In this document: positions 8,470 through 15,931 of the stretch, piece by piece | Layout of the letters: every line of letters starts with the position of its first letter | Position numbering within the stretch: the first letter of the stretch is position 1 | Assembly: GCA_002825515.1 (NCBI GenBank) | Contig: PJET01000110.1 | Span: 1 to 40,158 of the forward strand | Direction: 5' to 3' | Length of the DNA stretch: 40,158 bases | From: Candidatus Thorarchaeota archaeon MP11T_1 | Lineage (GTDB): Archaea; Asgardarchaeota; Thorarchaeia; Thorarchaeales; Thorarchaeaceae | The notes under the pieces: model-generated | Databases searched by the model: none | The model's input: only the letters and a program-made list of their open reading frames with translations | What the model was told of the DNA's origin: nothing | Program-made: the position numbers and the translations under genes

Positions 8470-9303
8470 TCATTTTTTCTTCTGGCAAAATCGACGAGCT
8501 TCTCTGAGACATTCAGAAAGAACATAGTATCCATTCTTTACAGTTTCACGAAACTCGTCAAGCCCCTGGAAATTCGATAGATAGAGTTTCCAACCAGTTT
8601 TATAGAACCCATGATAATATTTGGCAATTGTATCATAACCAGATTCTAATAGCTCTCGGTGAATTGCTGTTCTGTTCCATGACCAAACATCAATCGGGTC
8701 ATCGTGGTTCTGTGTTAATATTCTAACGGGAGATGGTGCAACACGCCAGACCATCGCGCGAATGACTGCCCAAAAATCAAGTCCGGTTCTATCCATGATG
8801 CGCCGGGGCAAGTCCTTTACAAACTCCTCTTCTTCAAATAATCGCTCCAGGTCACCTGCACGGATAATCTCAGGAGTTGGAGGTTCCTGATAAGTTGGGT
8901 TCCCATATAGAATCCTAACATCTTGAGGACGTGGAGGGGTATAGTTATCGTTTTGTTTTAGAAATCGTGTTTCAATTACTTGCATCCTTGGTATGTGAAA
9001 ATGGTCTGGACGTCTTCGAAGAAATTCTGCCTCACATCTTGCAGACAAATCTAATGCGCCATCAAAATCATGTGATGAACCCGAAAATAATGCCTCATCA
9101 TGAAAGATCCCTACATGTATGTCAACATCACTAATTATGGGAACATAATCAATGTAGGAGTCCCAAGTTTTGTTTGCAGAACCTTTTGTATAGACACAAT
9201 CAAGACGAGTGCCGATGAACTGTGGAAGAATATCAGCCCAAACCCTCATTGCACATTCGGTATCTGCTCTTGCCTTCTGCATTAATTCAGAATATTCAGA
9301 CAT
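8470..9303 (-). CDS. nucleotidyltransferase-like protein (Pol beta fold)
   Basis: 277 residues, not an established family to me. Residues 38-64 carry the hallmarks of the Pol beta-like nucleotidyltransferase fold: a Gly-Ser pair (41-42, in YTKGSANKTWD) followed by a DxD pair at Asp59 and Asp61 (ISDVDIHVG), spaced as in aminoglycoside and related nucleotidyltransferases. The remainder is mostly helical, as in the substrate-binding half of those enzymes (for example VIRAMVWRVAPSPVRILTQ). No signal peptide or membrane segment. The ATG has GAGGAG 8-10 nt upstream. It stands alone between divergent and co-directed neighbours, so context does not suggest a substrate; enzymatic activity is inferred from the motif only. 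Confidence 0.6.
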   Translation of the reverse strand: MSEYSELMQKARADTECAMRVWADILPQFIGTRLDCVYTKGSANKTWDSYIDYVPIISDVDIHVGIFHDEALFSGSSHDFDGALDLSARCEAEFLRRRPDHFHIPRMQVIETRFLKQNDNYTPPRPQDVRILYGNPTYQEPPTPEIIRAGDLERLFEEEEFVKDLPRRIMDRTGLDFWAVIRAMVWRVAPSPVRILTQNHDDPIDVWSWNRTAIHRELLESGYDTIAKYYHGFYKTGWKLYLSNFQGLDEFRETVKNGYYVLSECLREARRFCQKKK

Positions 9304-9381
9304 GAATACACTCCTCGCGTTTCTTCTGAAATCTCTACCGGAAAATCAAACTACACCGGAAAGACAATAAAGAGGACGGGA

Positions 9382-10908
9382 ATGAATAATGAGAATCTTA
9401 CACAAACGCTGGATGATGAAGCATTGATGAACATTGATTCTGGAGCAGAGATTGCATCCTCAACATCTAAAATGCCAGGACCATACAAAATCGTAGCAGC
9501 AACGAGTTTTGGAGTTTTTCTAAGTGCTCTAGATGCATCAATTGTGAACGTTTCACTTGTAACAATTAAAGATAGTCTTGGGGTCACGATGGCAGCTATC
9601 CAATGGGTTGTTGTTGCATACCTACTGATAATGACATCCGCAATGCCTCTCATGGGAAAGCTTGGTGATCGATTGGGAAAAACAAAGGTCTTCCAACTTG
9701 GAATGTTGGTATTCATCTCTGGCTCGTTCTTGTGCGCAATATCAATTGGTCTTGAGATGCTTGTTGCTGCAAGAGTTTTCCAAGCACTTGGTGCTAGTAT
9801 GCTCTCAGCAAATGGTCTAGCATTGGTCACCTTTTTTACTACAACACAGAATAGAGGCCGAGCAATTGGAATGAATTCAATTGTACTTGCAGCTGCGCTA
9901 GGTAGCGGACCTGTTCTTGGTGGCGTACTAAGCCAATTCTACGGATGGCCGAGTATTTTCCTTGTTAACTTACCAATCGGAATTATTGGCTTTTTAGTTG
10001 TTCAAATCATTGTCCCAGAAACTGAGCCAGTTAAAGAAATTAAATTCGATAGCATTGGAGCTGCACTATTCTTCTCGCTGTTATTCCTTTTGATATATTA
10101 TGTTACAGTTTCACCTGGAGCTTCACTTGGAGTCAGTATTCTCTTCATTGAGGCTATATTGATTTCACTACTTGCATTCATAATTCGTGAAGGCTCTTTC
10201 CACTCACCAATTATTACAACTGAGGTATTAAAGGACAAGAGAATATCATCAAGTATATTCTCGGCAATCCTTGCATACATGGCAATGGTGCCAATCTCAT
10301 TCTTACTACCTTTCTATCTCCAAGAAGCTCTTGATTTTAACCAATCAATGACAGGAGTTTTTCTCATGGTTCAACCAATTATGATCTCAATTACAGGTCC
10401 AATTGCAGGTTTTATATCAGAAAGGTGGTGCGCTAAGAACCAGACAGTCGTTGGTCTATTTGTTCAATTAGCAGGACTGATTTTCATTGCTTTCGCCATT
10501 CCTAATGTCATACTGATGGCAGTCGGCGTTGCAATCATGGGAACAGGACTATCATTCTTTAGTGTAGCCAATGGGAACTTCATAATGACTGCAGCACCAA
10601 AAAGATACATGGGAGTAGTAAGTGCTCTCACAAATATCGCAAGAACAACAGGATTTTCGATTGCTACTGCTTTGGTGACGACTGTATTTGGACTATTCTT
10701 CCTAATAACCAATCCTGGTGGTATCACATCAGGACCAATATTTGCAACAAGCTATGGTCAGGCAGTTGAATTGACGATTTGGGTATTCACAGTTCTTGTA
10801 ATTATTGCAGCTATCATTTCCTCTTTGAGAGGGTTAAATCCCTGTGAGGCAGAACGGACTAACAACAGGATTACGATTGTGTCTACAGACCAAACTCCTC
10901 AGCAATGA
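9382..10908 (+). CDS. MFS transporter, DHA2 (EmrB/QacA-like) family
   Basis: Proton-coupled drug-efflux type permease, 508 residues, with about 14 hydrophobic segments, the number typical of DHA2. After a hydrophilic 33-residue N terminus comes the family's first helix with SALDASIVNVSL (motif D1: the Asp is usual in this family), then IQWVVVAYLLIMTSAMPLMGKLGDRLGKTKVF with motif A, and the antiporter motif C region LAAALGSGPVLGGVL in helix 5. SD-like AGAGGACGG precedes the ATG. It is divergent from the nucleotidyltransferase-like gene (78 nt apart) and its last 26 nt overlap the opposing M48 gene. Substrate unknown. Confidence 0.9.
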   Translation: MNNENLTQTLDDEALMNIDSGAEIASSTSKMPGPYKIVAATSFGVFLSALDASIVNVSLVTIKDSLGVTMAAIQWVVVAYLLIMTSAMPLMGKLGDRLGKTKVFQLGMLVFISGSFLCAISIGLEMLVAARVFQALGASMLSANGLALVTFFTTTQNRGRAIGMNSIVLAAALGSGPVLGGVLSQFYGWPSIFLVNLPIGIIGFLVVQIIVPETEPVKEIKFDSIGAALFFSLLFLLIYYVTVSPGASLGVSILFIEAILISLLAFIIREGSFHSPIITTEVLKDKRISSSIFSAILAYMAMVPISFLLPFYLQEALDFNQSMTGVFLMVQPIMISITGPIAGFISERWCAKNQTVVGLFVQLAGLIFIAFAIPNVILMAVGVAIMGTGLSFFSVANGNFIMTAAPKRYMGVVSALTNIARTTGFSIATALVTTVFGLFFLITNPGGITSGPIFATSYGQAVELTIWVFTVLVIIAAIISSLRGLNPCEAERTNNRITIVSTDQTPQQ

Positions 10909-12208
10909 ATAATACGCGTCGTCTGAAGTCCGGGTGGTCAAGGATAAGCAAGTTTACTCCAACCTCACGATTAAATAGCATTTTATTGGGATTCTTGCGA
11001 AGCATCTCCAGTAAGTCAATCAACTCTTTATTTGAAAGACGTCTATCCTCGTCATAGTCAACTTTTCTCCAGTCAACAACTTGCATATCCCTAGGTTTCT
11101 TTTCGTCTGGTTTAGCATCATCGCGTTTTTTCTGTAAAATCGGAATTGCGGGGTCGACTGCAGCCCAAATCTGATCGTCTGTAAACTGAATTGCATACAC
11201 TTCACGCATGTGCTTTAATCTTGTAGATAAAAAGAGACCCGGTGCTACTTCTCTGGCATTCACCTCATCAATGCCATCCAGAGGATAATGCGTTATTATT
11301 CTCATGAGTTCAGCGTTTGAGATTGGTGCCGCACGCTCAGGATTCAAAGATTCTAGCCAACGTATCTCTTCAATCAGTGCAGTTATTGCTTCAATACGTT
11401 GTCCCAATCGAATGAGTGCATTGATTGTTGCTTCATACCCAAGGATTGATGCGGCGTGATAATCACTCATCAACTCTGCGTAACGTGATGCTTGTTGCAT
11501 AAACAATCTAGAAACTATCGCTAGAAATCTCGAAAGGAGGAAGAAGGCAAACAAGATAGCGAAGCGGATACCAGCACTTCCCAAATCATTCACAAGGAAT
11601 ATGTCACTGGCAACGGCAACACCAAGGACAACATAGATGTAGAGATAAATTAGGTCAATGAAAAACGACGGCATTCTTGTGAAAATCTGCACAAGTGAAT
11701 CGCGATTTGCTATGTGCCCTAGTTCATGTGTAATAATTGCTTTGACTTCGTTCTTATTGAGAACCTCCAGTGTATTGCTATGAACAACAACAATTGAGCC
11801 AATCAATGGAAGGTTAAACGTGAATGCATTTGGAAGTGGTGAATTCATCAAGTATATTCTATTGACCTCAACATTACTTTGCTTAGCAAGTTCTTGGGTC
11901 CAGTTGACAAGATTATCTCTAGAATATCTACTTGTCCATTCAATTTCCGAATCATAAGTTGGAAATAACATAATCAAATCTTTTTGCCGAAGCATTTGGC
12001 TTGCTGTGATATAAAGCAGCACAACTTGCATTATGCCAATAGTGAAGAAAAGGGAAACTGATATGAGCGGATCAGAGTTAGCAACGTTTTCTTCAGAAAG
12101 GAAAATTGGATGGCTATAGAAAATAGATACAAAAAGAATCTGGACAACATCCATTATCAGAAATGCGTATATAGCTATCCACTTCTTCTTGTTAATTTCT
12201 TCAATCAT
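10883..12208 (-). CDS. M48 family membrane zinc metalloprotease (HtpX-like)
   Basis: Membrane-bound metallopeptidase, 441 residues from the ATG at 12208 (AGAGG 7 nt upstream; two in-frame TTG codons just before are alternatives). Two N-terminal helices (about residues 10-32 and 50-70) anchor it. The zinc site HELGH sits in ITHELGHIANRDS (about residues 161-165), and Glu in SRYAELMSDYHAA is the expected third ligand. Two further hydrophobic stretches lie between these (FFIDLIYLYIYVVLGVAVA and FAILFAFFLLSRFLAIV). The C-terminal 150 residues are soluble and unlike standard HtpX, making the protein longer than the usual 280-300. Probably membrane protein quality control. A TATA-like GTGATATAAT (12270-12261) lies at a good distance upstream. 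Confidence 0.88.
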   Translation of the reverse strand: MIEEINKKKWIAIYAFLIMDVVQILFVSIFYSHPIFLSEENVANSDPLISVSLFFTIGIMQVVLLYITASQMLRQKDLIMLFPTYDSEIEWTSRYSRDNLVNWTQELAKQSNVEVNRIYLMNSPLPNAFTFNLPLIGSIVVVHSNTLEVLNKNEVKAIITHELGHIANRDSLVQIFTRMPSFFIDLIYLYIYVVLGVAVASDIFLVNDLGSAGIRFAILFAFFLLSRFLAIVSRLFMQQASRYAELMSDYHAASILGYEATINALIRLGQRIEAITALIEEIRWLESLNPERAAPISNAELMRIITHYPLDGIDEVNAREVAPGLFLSTRLKHMREVYAIQFTDDQIWAAVDPAIPILQKKRDDAKPDEKKPRDMQVVDWRKVDYDEDRRLSNKELIDLLEMLRKNPNKMLFNREVGVNLLILDHPDFRRRVLFIAEEFGL

Positions 12209-12260
12209 CAACAAGCCTCTGTAATAGAATCTGGCAATACGTTTTGAAGTATGCGGTCTA

Positions 12261-12270
12261 ATTATATCAC
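12261..12270 (-). promoter_or_regulatory. TATA box of the M48 protease gene
   Basis: On the minus strand GTGATATAAT lies about 55-60 nt before the ATG at 12208. Transcription would start near 12240, leaving a short leader that contains the AGAGG Shine-Dalgarno sequence. Confidence 0.4.
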
Positions 12271-12304
12271 TTATTTCAGAGTTCCTATCAATAGGTTGAG
12301 AGTA

Positions 12305-12850
12305 TTAGCAAGCGGTCTTGGGAGAAAGTCGTAGTCTTCGTGATTCAGAAGCTGCATAGAGAAATAACTCACTAACATTCATGCCTGTCTTTGCAGAGGT
12401 TTCAAAAAACTTGAGGGTGAGAAGATCCGCTAAAAGTTGACCATCTCGAGTTGTCACTTGAGCCACCTCTTTCATATCAGACTTGTTTGCCACAAGTGAG
12501 CCACCCAGAAATTTTTCTCGCTGAATGCAAATCTTATCTGTGAGAGCTTCATACAATGCAGTTATCCTTTCAAATGATGGTCGGCTCGTCACATCATAGA
12601 CCATGATAAGATGATGCGCACCTTGGTAGAACTGATGTCTTAGTCCAGCAAAAGATTCCTGTCCTCCAATATCAGTAATTGTTAGGACCACTCGACCTTC
12701 CGGAAACTCAAAGCTTGCAGCGCTTAGTTCAGCAGCAATAGTTGCTGTATGTGTTTCCCTGAACTCATCACTCTGATAGCGTCTTACCAAACTTGTCTTT
12801 CCGACATTTGGAGGACCAACGATAATTGCTTTGTATAGCTGTACTGACAC
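12305..12850 (-). CDS. Ras/Rab-like small GTPase
   Basis: Single-domain GTPase of 181 residues with every G motif: P-loop GPPNVGKTS (12-20), switch I Thr37 in THTATIAAEL, G3 DIGGQE (60-65, so the catalytic Gln64 equivalent is present), G4 NKSD (122-125) and G5 ETSAKTG (150-156). Length and order match eukaryotic Ras/Rab proteins and the many small GTPases of Asgard archaea. There is no CAAX box, but the chain ends PKTAC with cysteine as the final residue. GTG start at 12850 with GGTGA 5 nt upstream. It is monocistronic, next to an M48 protease gene and divergent from a thioredoxin-like gene, so a partner cannot be read from context. It is the strongest taxonomic clue in the window. Confidence 0.93.
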   Translation of the reverse strand: MSVQLYKAIIVGPPNVGKTSLVRRYQSDEFRETHTATIAAELSAASFEFPEGRVVLTITDIGGQESFAGLRHQFYQGAHHLIMVYDVTSRPSFERITALYEALTDKICIQREKFLGGSLVANKSDMKEVAQVTTRDGQLLADLLTLKFFETSAKTGMNVSELFLYAASESRRLRLSPKTAC

Positions 12851-12971
12851 TCACTTCACCGGTCCCATCATGAACATTTGTTAATTCCCAGTTGTATCTT
12901 ATCAGCATTACGTATCAAAGATGAAAGGACGTATGTAAAAGTTTTAGAGGAATTGACCTAGTGCCTTGGAT

Positions 12972-13439
12972 ATGGTCGACCTCAATGATATCAGATCACG
13001 AACTACAAATGTACATGACTACATAAATGGACTCAAAGAACAGGACAAAGAGAAATTCCTCGAGGTCTATAAAACTTACAATCTAGATTCAAGCGTGGTC
13101 GGCGAACTTAGGAATATTCTCAAGGACCTTACAGTTGTTGTTTTTAGCGCTGCATGGTGTGGAGACTGTAAGAGAGCAATGCCGGTGATGTTGCAACTAG
13201 AAGAACAATTAGGTCTCGAAGTTCTGGTTTTCAGTAGTGTCAAGACTGCACCTCTGGATCCAAACAAGAAGTGGGCTGTTCCACCCTCACCTCCTGAGAT
13301 AAATGAATGGGGCGTAAGTGCAATACCCTGGTTTAATTTCTATGATAATGAAGGGAATCTAGTTGGAACTCTTATAGAAAAACCGACTGTAAAGGAGACC
13401 TTAGAAGCAGAAATCCTTCACGTGCTTAAGAATAAATAG
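12972..13439 (+). CDS. thioredoxin-like protein with CGDC active site
   Basis: Cytoplasmic thiol-disulfide oxidoreductase of 155 residues. An N-terminal helical extension of about 50 residues precedes the thioredoxin fold: strand TVVVFSAAW, active site WCGDCKRAMP (cysteines at about 63 and 66) and the cis-proline loop VSAIPWFNFYDNEGNLVG. The CGDC pair replaces the classic CGPC. A TTG two codons upstream (12966) is an alternative start; there is no well-placed Shine-Dalgarno sequence for either, so the message may be leaderless. The next gene follows in the same direction after 42 nt and has its own strong ribosome-binding site, so the two may be co-transcribed. Confidence 0.85.
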   Translation: MVDLNDIRSRTTNVHDYINGLKEQDKEKFLEVYKTYNLDSSVVGELRNILKDLTVVVFSAAWCGDCKRAMPVMLQLEEQLGLEVLVFSSVKTAPLDPNKKWAVPPSPPEINEWGVSAIPWFNFYDNEGNLVGTLIEKPTVKETLEAEILHVLKNK

Positions 13440-13481
13440 TCAAAATGACGAAGAAAGAATGCGTCACAGGAGGAAGTATCT

Positions 13482-14717
13482 TTGGAAATACCATTTCTTA
13501 CTAGTTTCATTGAAGGGCTTCAACTATTCTTTGAGAGTAAAAAACTAAGATGGTTTGCACTCATATTCTTCCTTGGTGCATTTTTCATAACCATCTGGGA
13601 AAGACTTGGTGCATTGCTAGGCGATATATTTCCTGGTGTGGCTTTACTTGTATTCTCAGGTGGAATTTTTCCTGTTTATTTCATGCTGGCTACTTTTATG
13701 TCTATATTAGGATTGGGCCGCTTTGTAGTCAGTGAGGAGTCCTACAAGAAATCATTCATCTACACAATTATCTGGGGAGTAATTAGCGCCTTTGTTCTGA
13801 TTGGCATGGTCTTCTTCACTTTTGGACTCTTTATCGTCATATTTATTGGAATCACATTCTTAGGTTGGATTGGATTTCAGTCATACTTTGCAACAAGAAC
13901 TTCGCTTAATTTAGCAAAAAGTGTTGACGTTGGGAAACGTTCCCTACTTATAGGCTTATTTTATGGAACAATCTACATCTTCAACTATGCTGTCGTTATC
14001 GGTGCAGTAATTCTTGGATTGATATTATTTGCACCTACGCTTCCAGCTATTGGTCTTGCCATTCTTGGGGGACTATTGGCGCTTGGTTTCAATTTCTTTA
14101 ATGGAATGATACTGGTTGCAGAGCGGAATAAGTCAACAGCGAGTGGAGTAGCGACTCTTGGACTCTTCATCTCATTATATTCAGCCTATTTCATATACAA
14201 TGTACTGAAGGGATTTGATCCCAATCTTGATCTTGTAAGTATAGCAATTTCAATCGCATTCATTCTTTATACAATGAGTGGTATTGGAAGAACACTGGCT
14301 AGTCGAGCAGAGATGGAAACAAGATTCAAATTGTCTCGAGAATTTGCTGCAACTTTCACATATTTTCTTGCATCAGGCTTCATGTTTGTCGAAAGCGTGT
14401 TCACTCTGATAATTGTCGATCCAAGTCTACAAGGAGTCATTTCAGATGTCATTAAACTTCTATTGTTCCCATTCATCGCATTCATCATGGTACTCTATTA
14501 CCTTTACGGATCAAGGAAGGCATTGAAAGAAGCTGAAATAATCAGTGAGCCTGAAGAAGTCGAAGAGGAAGAGTTGCCGCAAATTGAAAAGGAGCCTGCA
14601 GAAATTGATGAACCAGTAGAGGAAGAAGAAATCTCCGAAAATGAAGATTTAGGTTCGATTGGGGAAGAACAAGAAGAAGCGCAACCTCCACATGAAGAGT
14701 ATAGCGATGAATATTGA
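13482..14717 (+). CDS. polytopic membrane protein with glutamate-rich cytoplasmic tail
   Basis: I do not recognise the family. The TTG start at 13482 is fixed by GGAGG 8 nt upstream. Residues 1-350 hold about ten hydrophobic segments (from RWFALIFFLGAFFITIW to LLLFPFIAFIMVLYYLYG). The last 60 residues form a highly acidic, repetitive tail (EVEEEELPQIEKEPAEIDEP, then more Glu-rich sequence to EEYSDEY). No signal peptide apart from the first helix. The topology without conserved charged residues inside the membrane suggests a structural or regulatory membrane protein rather than a known transporter. It follows the thioredoxin-like gene. Confidence 0.75.
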   Translation: MEIPFLTSFIEGLQLFFESKKLRWFALIFFLGAFFITIWERLGALLGDIFPGVALLVFSGGIFPVYFMLATFMSILGLGRFVVSEESYKKSFIYTIIWGVISAFVLIGMVFFTFGLFIVIFIGITFLGWIGFQSYFATRTSLNLAKSVDVGKRSLLIGLFYGTIYIFNYAVVIGAVILGLILFAPTLPAIGLAILGGLLALGFNFFNGMILVAERNKSTASGVATLGLFISLYSAYFIYNVLKGFDPNLDLVSIAISIAFILYTMSGIGRTLASRAEMETRFKLSREFAATFTYFLASGFMFVESVFTLIIVDPSLQGVISDVIKLLLFPFIAFIMVLYYLYGSRKALKEAEIISEPEEVEEEELPQIEKEPAEIDEPVEEEEISENEDLGSIGEEQEEAQPPHEEYSDEY

Positions 14718-14761
14718 TAAATTTACAGCTCCGTTATTACTTACTCCTACCAATCCGAACC

Positions 14762-14769
14762 CTTTTATC
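14762..14769 (+). promoter_or_regulatory. TATA-like element of the rubredoxin gene
   Basis: CTTTTATC lies about 70 nt before the rubredoxin ATG, in the gap after the acidic-tail membrane protein. Transcription would start near 14790-14795, giving a leader of about 45 nt with GGAG near its end. Confidence 0.3.
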
Positions 14770-14837
14770 CAGTACAGCTAAGACTTTCCAGCGGATTATG
14801 TATCCGTTGTAGATAGGAAAAAACCGGAGACACTGAC

Positions 14838-14999
14838 ATGGCTAAATACGAGTGTATGGTATGCGGCTGGGTTTATGACGAAGACGAGGGCGATCCCGAC
14901 AGCGGTATTGCTCCTGGAACTAAATTCGCAGATTTGCCCGATGATTGGGTATGTCCTATGTGCGGGGCAGCGAAAGAGGATTTCGAGCTAATCGAGTAA
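14838..14999 (+). CDS. rubredoxin
   Basis: Small iron protein of 53 residues that carries single electrons, typically in oxygen or peroxide detoxification in anaerobes. All four iron ligands are present in two CxxCG knuckles: Cys6 and Cys9 ([12 protein letters not shown]) and Cys39 and Cys42 ([12 protein letters not shown]). The core [17 protein letters not shown] is the standard rubredoxin loop. GGAG lies 8 nt before the ATG. The gene is visibly richer in G+C than its surroundings, which fits a highly expressed protein. It is monocistronic and followed by a hairpin terminator. No rubrerythrin or reductase gene is nearby. Confidence 0.97.
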   Translation: MAKYECMVCGWVYDEDEGDPDSGIAPGTKFADLPDDWVCPMCGAAKEDFELIE

Positions 15000-15014
15000 T
15001 TCACTCATTCTGAT

Positions 15015-15035
15015 GGAGCCTTTTCTCAAGGCTCC
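15015..15035 (+). terminator. hairpin after rubredoxin
   Basis: A perfect 8-bp stem, GGAGCCTT (15015-15022) with AAGGCTCC (15028-15035) around a 5-nt loop, starts 16 nt after the rubredoxin stop and is followed by a pyrimidine-rich stretch. Confidence 0.6.
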
Positions 15036-15300
15036 TCATATTCTCTTTACATTTGAATCTTAGATAGAAAAAGTGTGCATGCAACCCCTCGCAAAGCATG
15101 TGCTTTGTTGTGACAATCAGAGCTCCACGCACATTAATATGTTTCATTAGTTTGTATTTACATATTCCCTGCATGCATCCTAATCATGAACTTGAAACTG
15201 AATTTTAATAAACAAATGAACGCAATGATTGTATCCTAAAATGCAGTCTGTCTTGGATAGAAGGATTATTAGTGAAAAACCCTAGATTTTAGGGAGGCTA
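15036..15300. other. gene-free region with palindromic motifs
   Basis: No convincing gene. It contains a 16-bp palindrome, CAAAGCA-TG-TGCTTTG (15092-15107), flanked by two copies of the self-complementary octamer TGCATGCA (15076-15083 and 15170-15177). A TATA-like TTTTAATA (15203-15210) could serve the gene at 15305. A short imperfect hairpin, CCCTA (15280-15284) with TAGGG (15290-15294), overlaps that gene's Shine-Dalgarno sequence. Confidence 0.4.
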
Positions 15301-15304
15301 GAAA

Positions 15305-15724
15305 TTGAAGATAGTTGGATATTTTGAAGGAACAGATTCTGATTTGCTTACAAAAATTGTTGCTAGTGGTTTCTGTACATTACCATTGGCAAATGAATGG
15401 GATGGACATGGAAAGAATGCGTCACACATAGAACCTGGTGATGTTGATATGATAATAGGGCATCTTCACAAGTTACTTCCACCAAAAAAGAAATGCGAAG
15501 ATGGAAGTACACCTGTAGCACCCGTTGCTGTTGACCTGTTTAGAGGATTTCGACCAATAGACCTGCTATATCCTGCTAAAGCTTACAACATACCAGTCCT
15601 TGTAGTAGTACCAAAGGACTATCACAAAGAGGCAAAGGACCTCTTGGGTGAAGCAGCAGAATTCGCAACCATTGTAGCGCCAATTAATCTTGAGAAAAAA
15701 GTCAGGGAAATTCTCGGATTCTGA
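15305..15724 (+). CDS. conserved-looking protein of unknown function, 139 residues
   Basis: I do not recognise it. The TTG start is set by GGGAGG 7 nt upstream. The sequence looks like a small alpha/beta protein: strand KIVGYFEG, helix LLTKIVASGF, then VDMIIGHLHKLLPP, strand IPVLVVVPKDY, helix KEAKDLLGEAAEFA, strand TIVAPI and a final helix KKVREIL. A histidine-rich and aspartate-rich middle (NEWDGHGKNASHIEPGDVD) and two cysteines (near residues 24 and 64) could bind metal but do not form a known motif. It lies alone between rubredoxin and peptide operon A, and the transcript may run on toward 15850. Confidence 0.75.
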   Translation: MKIVGYFEGTDSDLLTKIVASGFCTLPLANEWDGHGKNASHIEPGDVDMIIGHLHKLLPPKKKCEDGSTPVAPVAVDLFRGFRPIDLLYPAKAYNIPVLVVVPKDYHKEAKDLLGEAAEFATIVAPINLEKKVREILGF

Positions 15725-15849
15725 TAAATAAGAAATCTCCTACAGAAATTGCGGAGGCATTTTCTGAATCTGGATTCAGGGTTTGAAAAATTCAGTAATT
15801 ATATTGACTATGTGTTTTGCAGCTCACATGTGGTACGTAGAGCCTCTCC

Positions 15850-15857
15850 TTTATATA
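15850..15857 (+). promoter_or_regulatory. TATA box of peptide importer operon A
   Basis: TTTATATA is a near-perfect archaeal TATA element. A start about 25 nt downstream (near 15880) gives a leader of about 50 nt that contains the GGAGGAGG ribosome-binding site of the binding-protein gene. Confidence 0.6.
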
Positions 15858-15931
15858 CAAAAGTGTACTTGCCTGATATACTTCTTCCGACGTGGATAAA
15901 TACCGCGCGGTAAAGGAGGAGGTTATTAAAT

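Noticed and set aside
9351..9830. 159-residue minus-strand open frame opposite the DHA2 transporter
   Set aside because: Antisense shadow of a clear MFS gene; its sequence shows no domain and no plausible start.
14999..15165. 48-residue minus-strand frame in the gap after rubredoxin
   Set aside because: No ribosome-binding site, and it reads through the terminator hairpin; composition is not protein-like.
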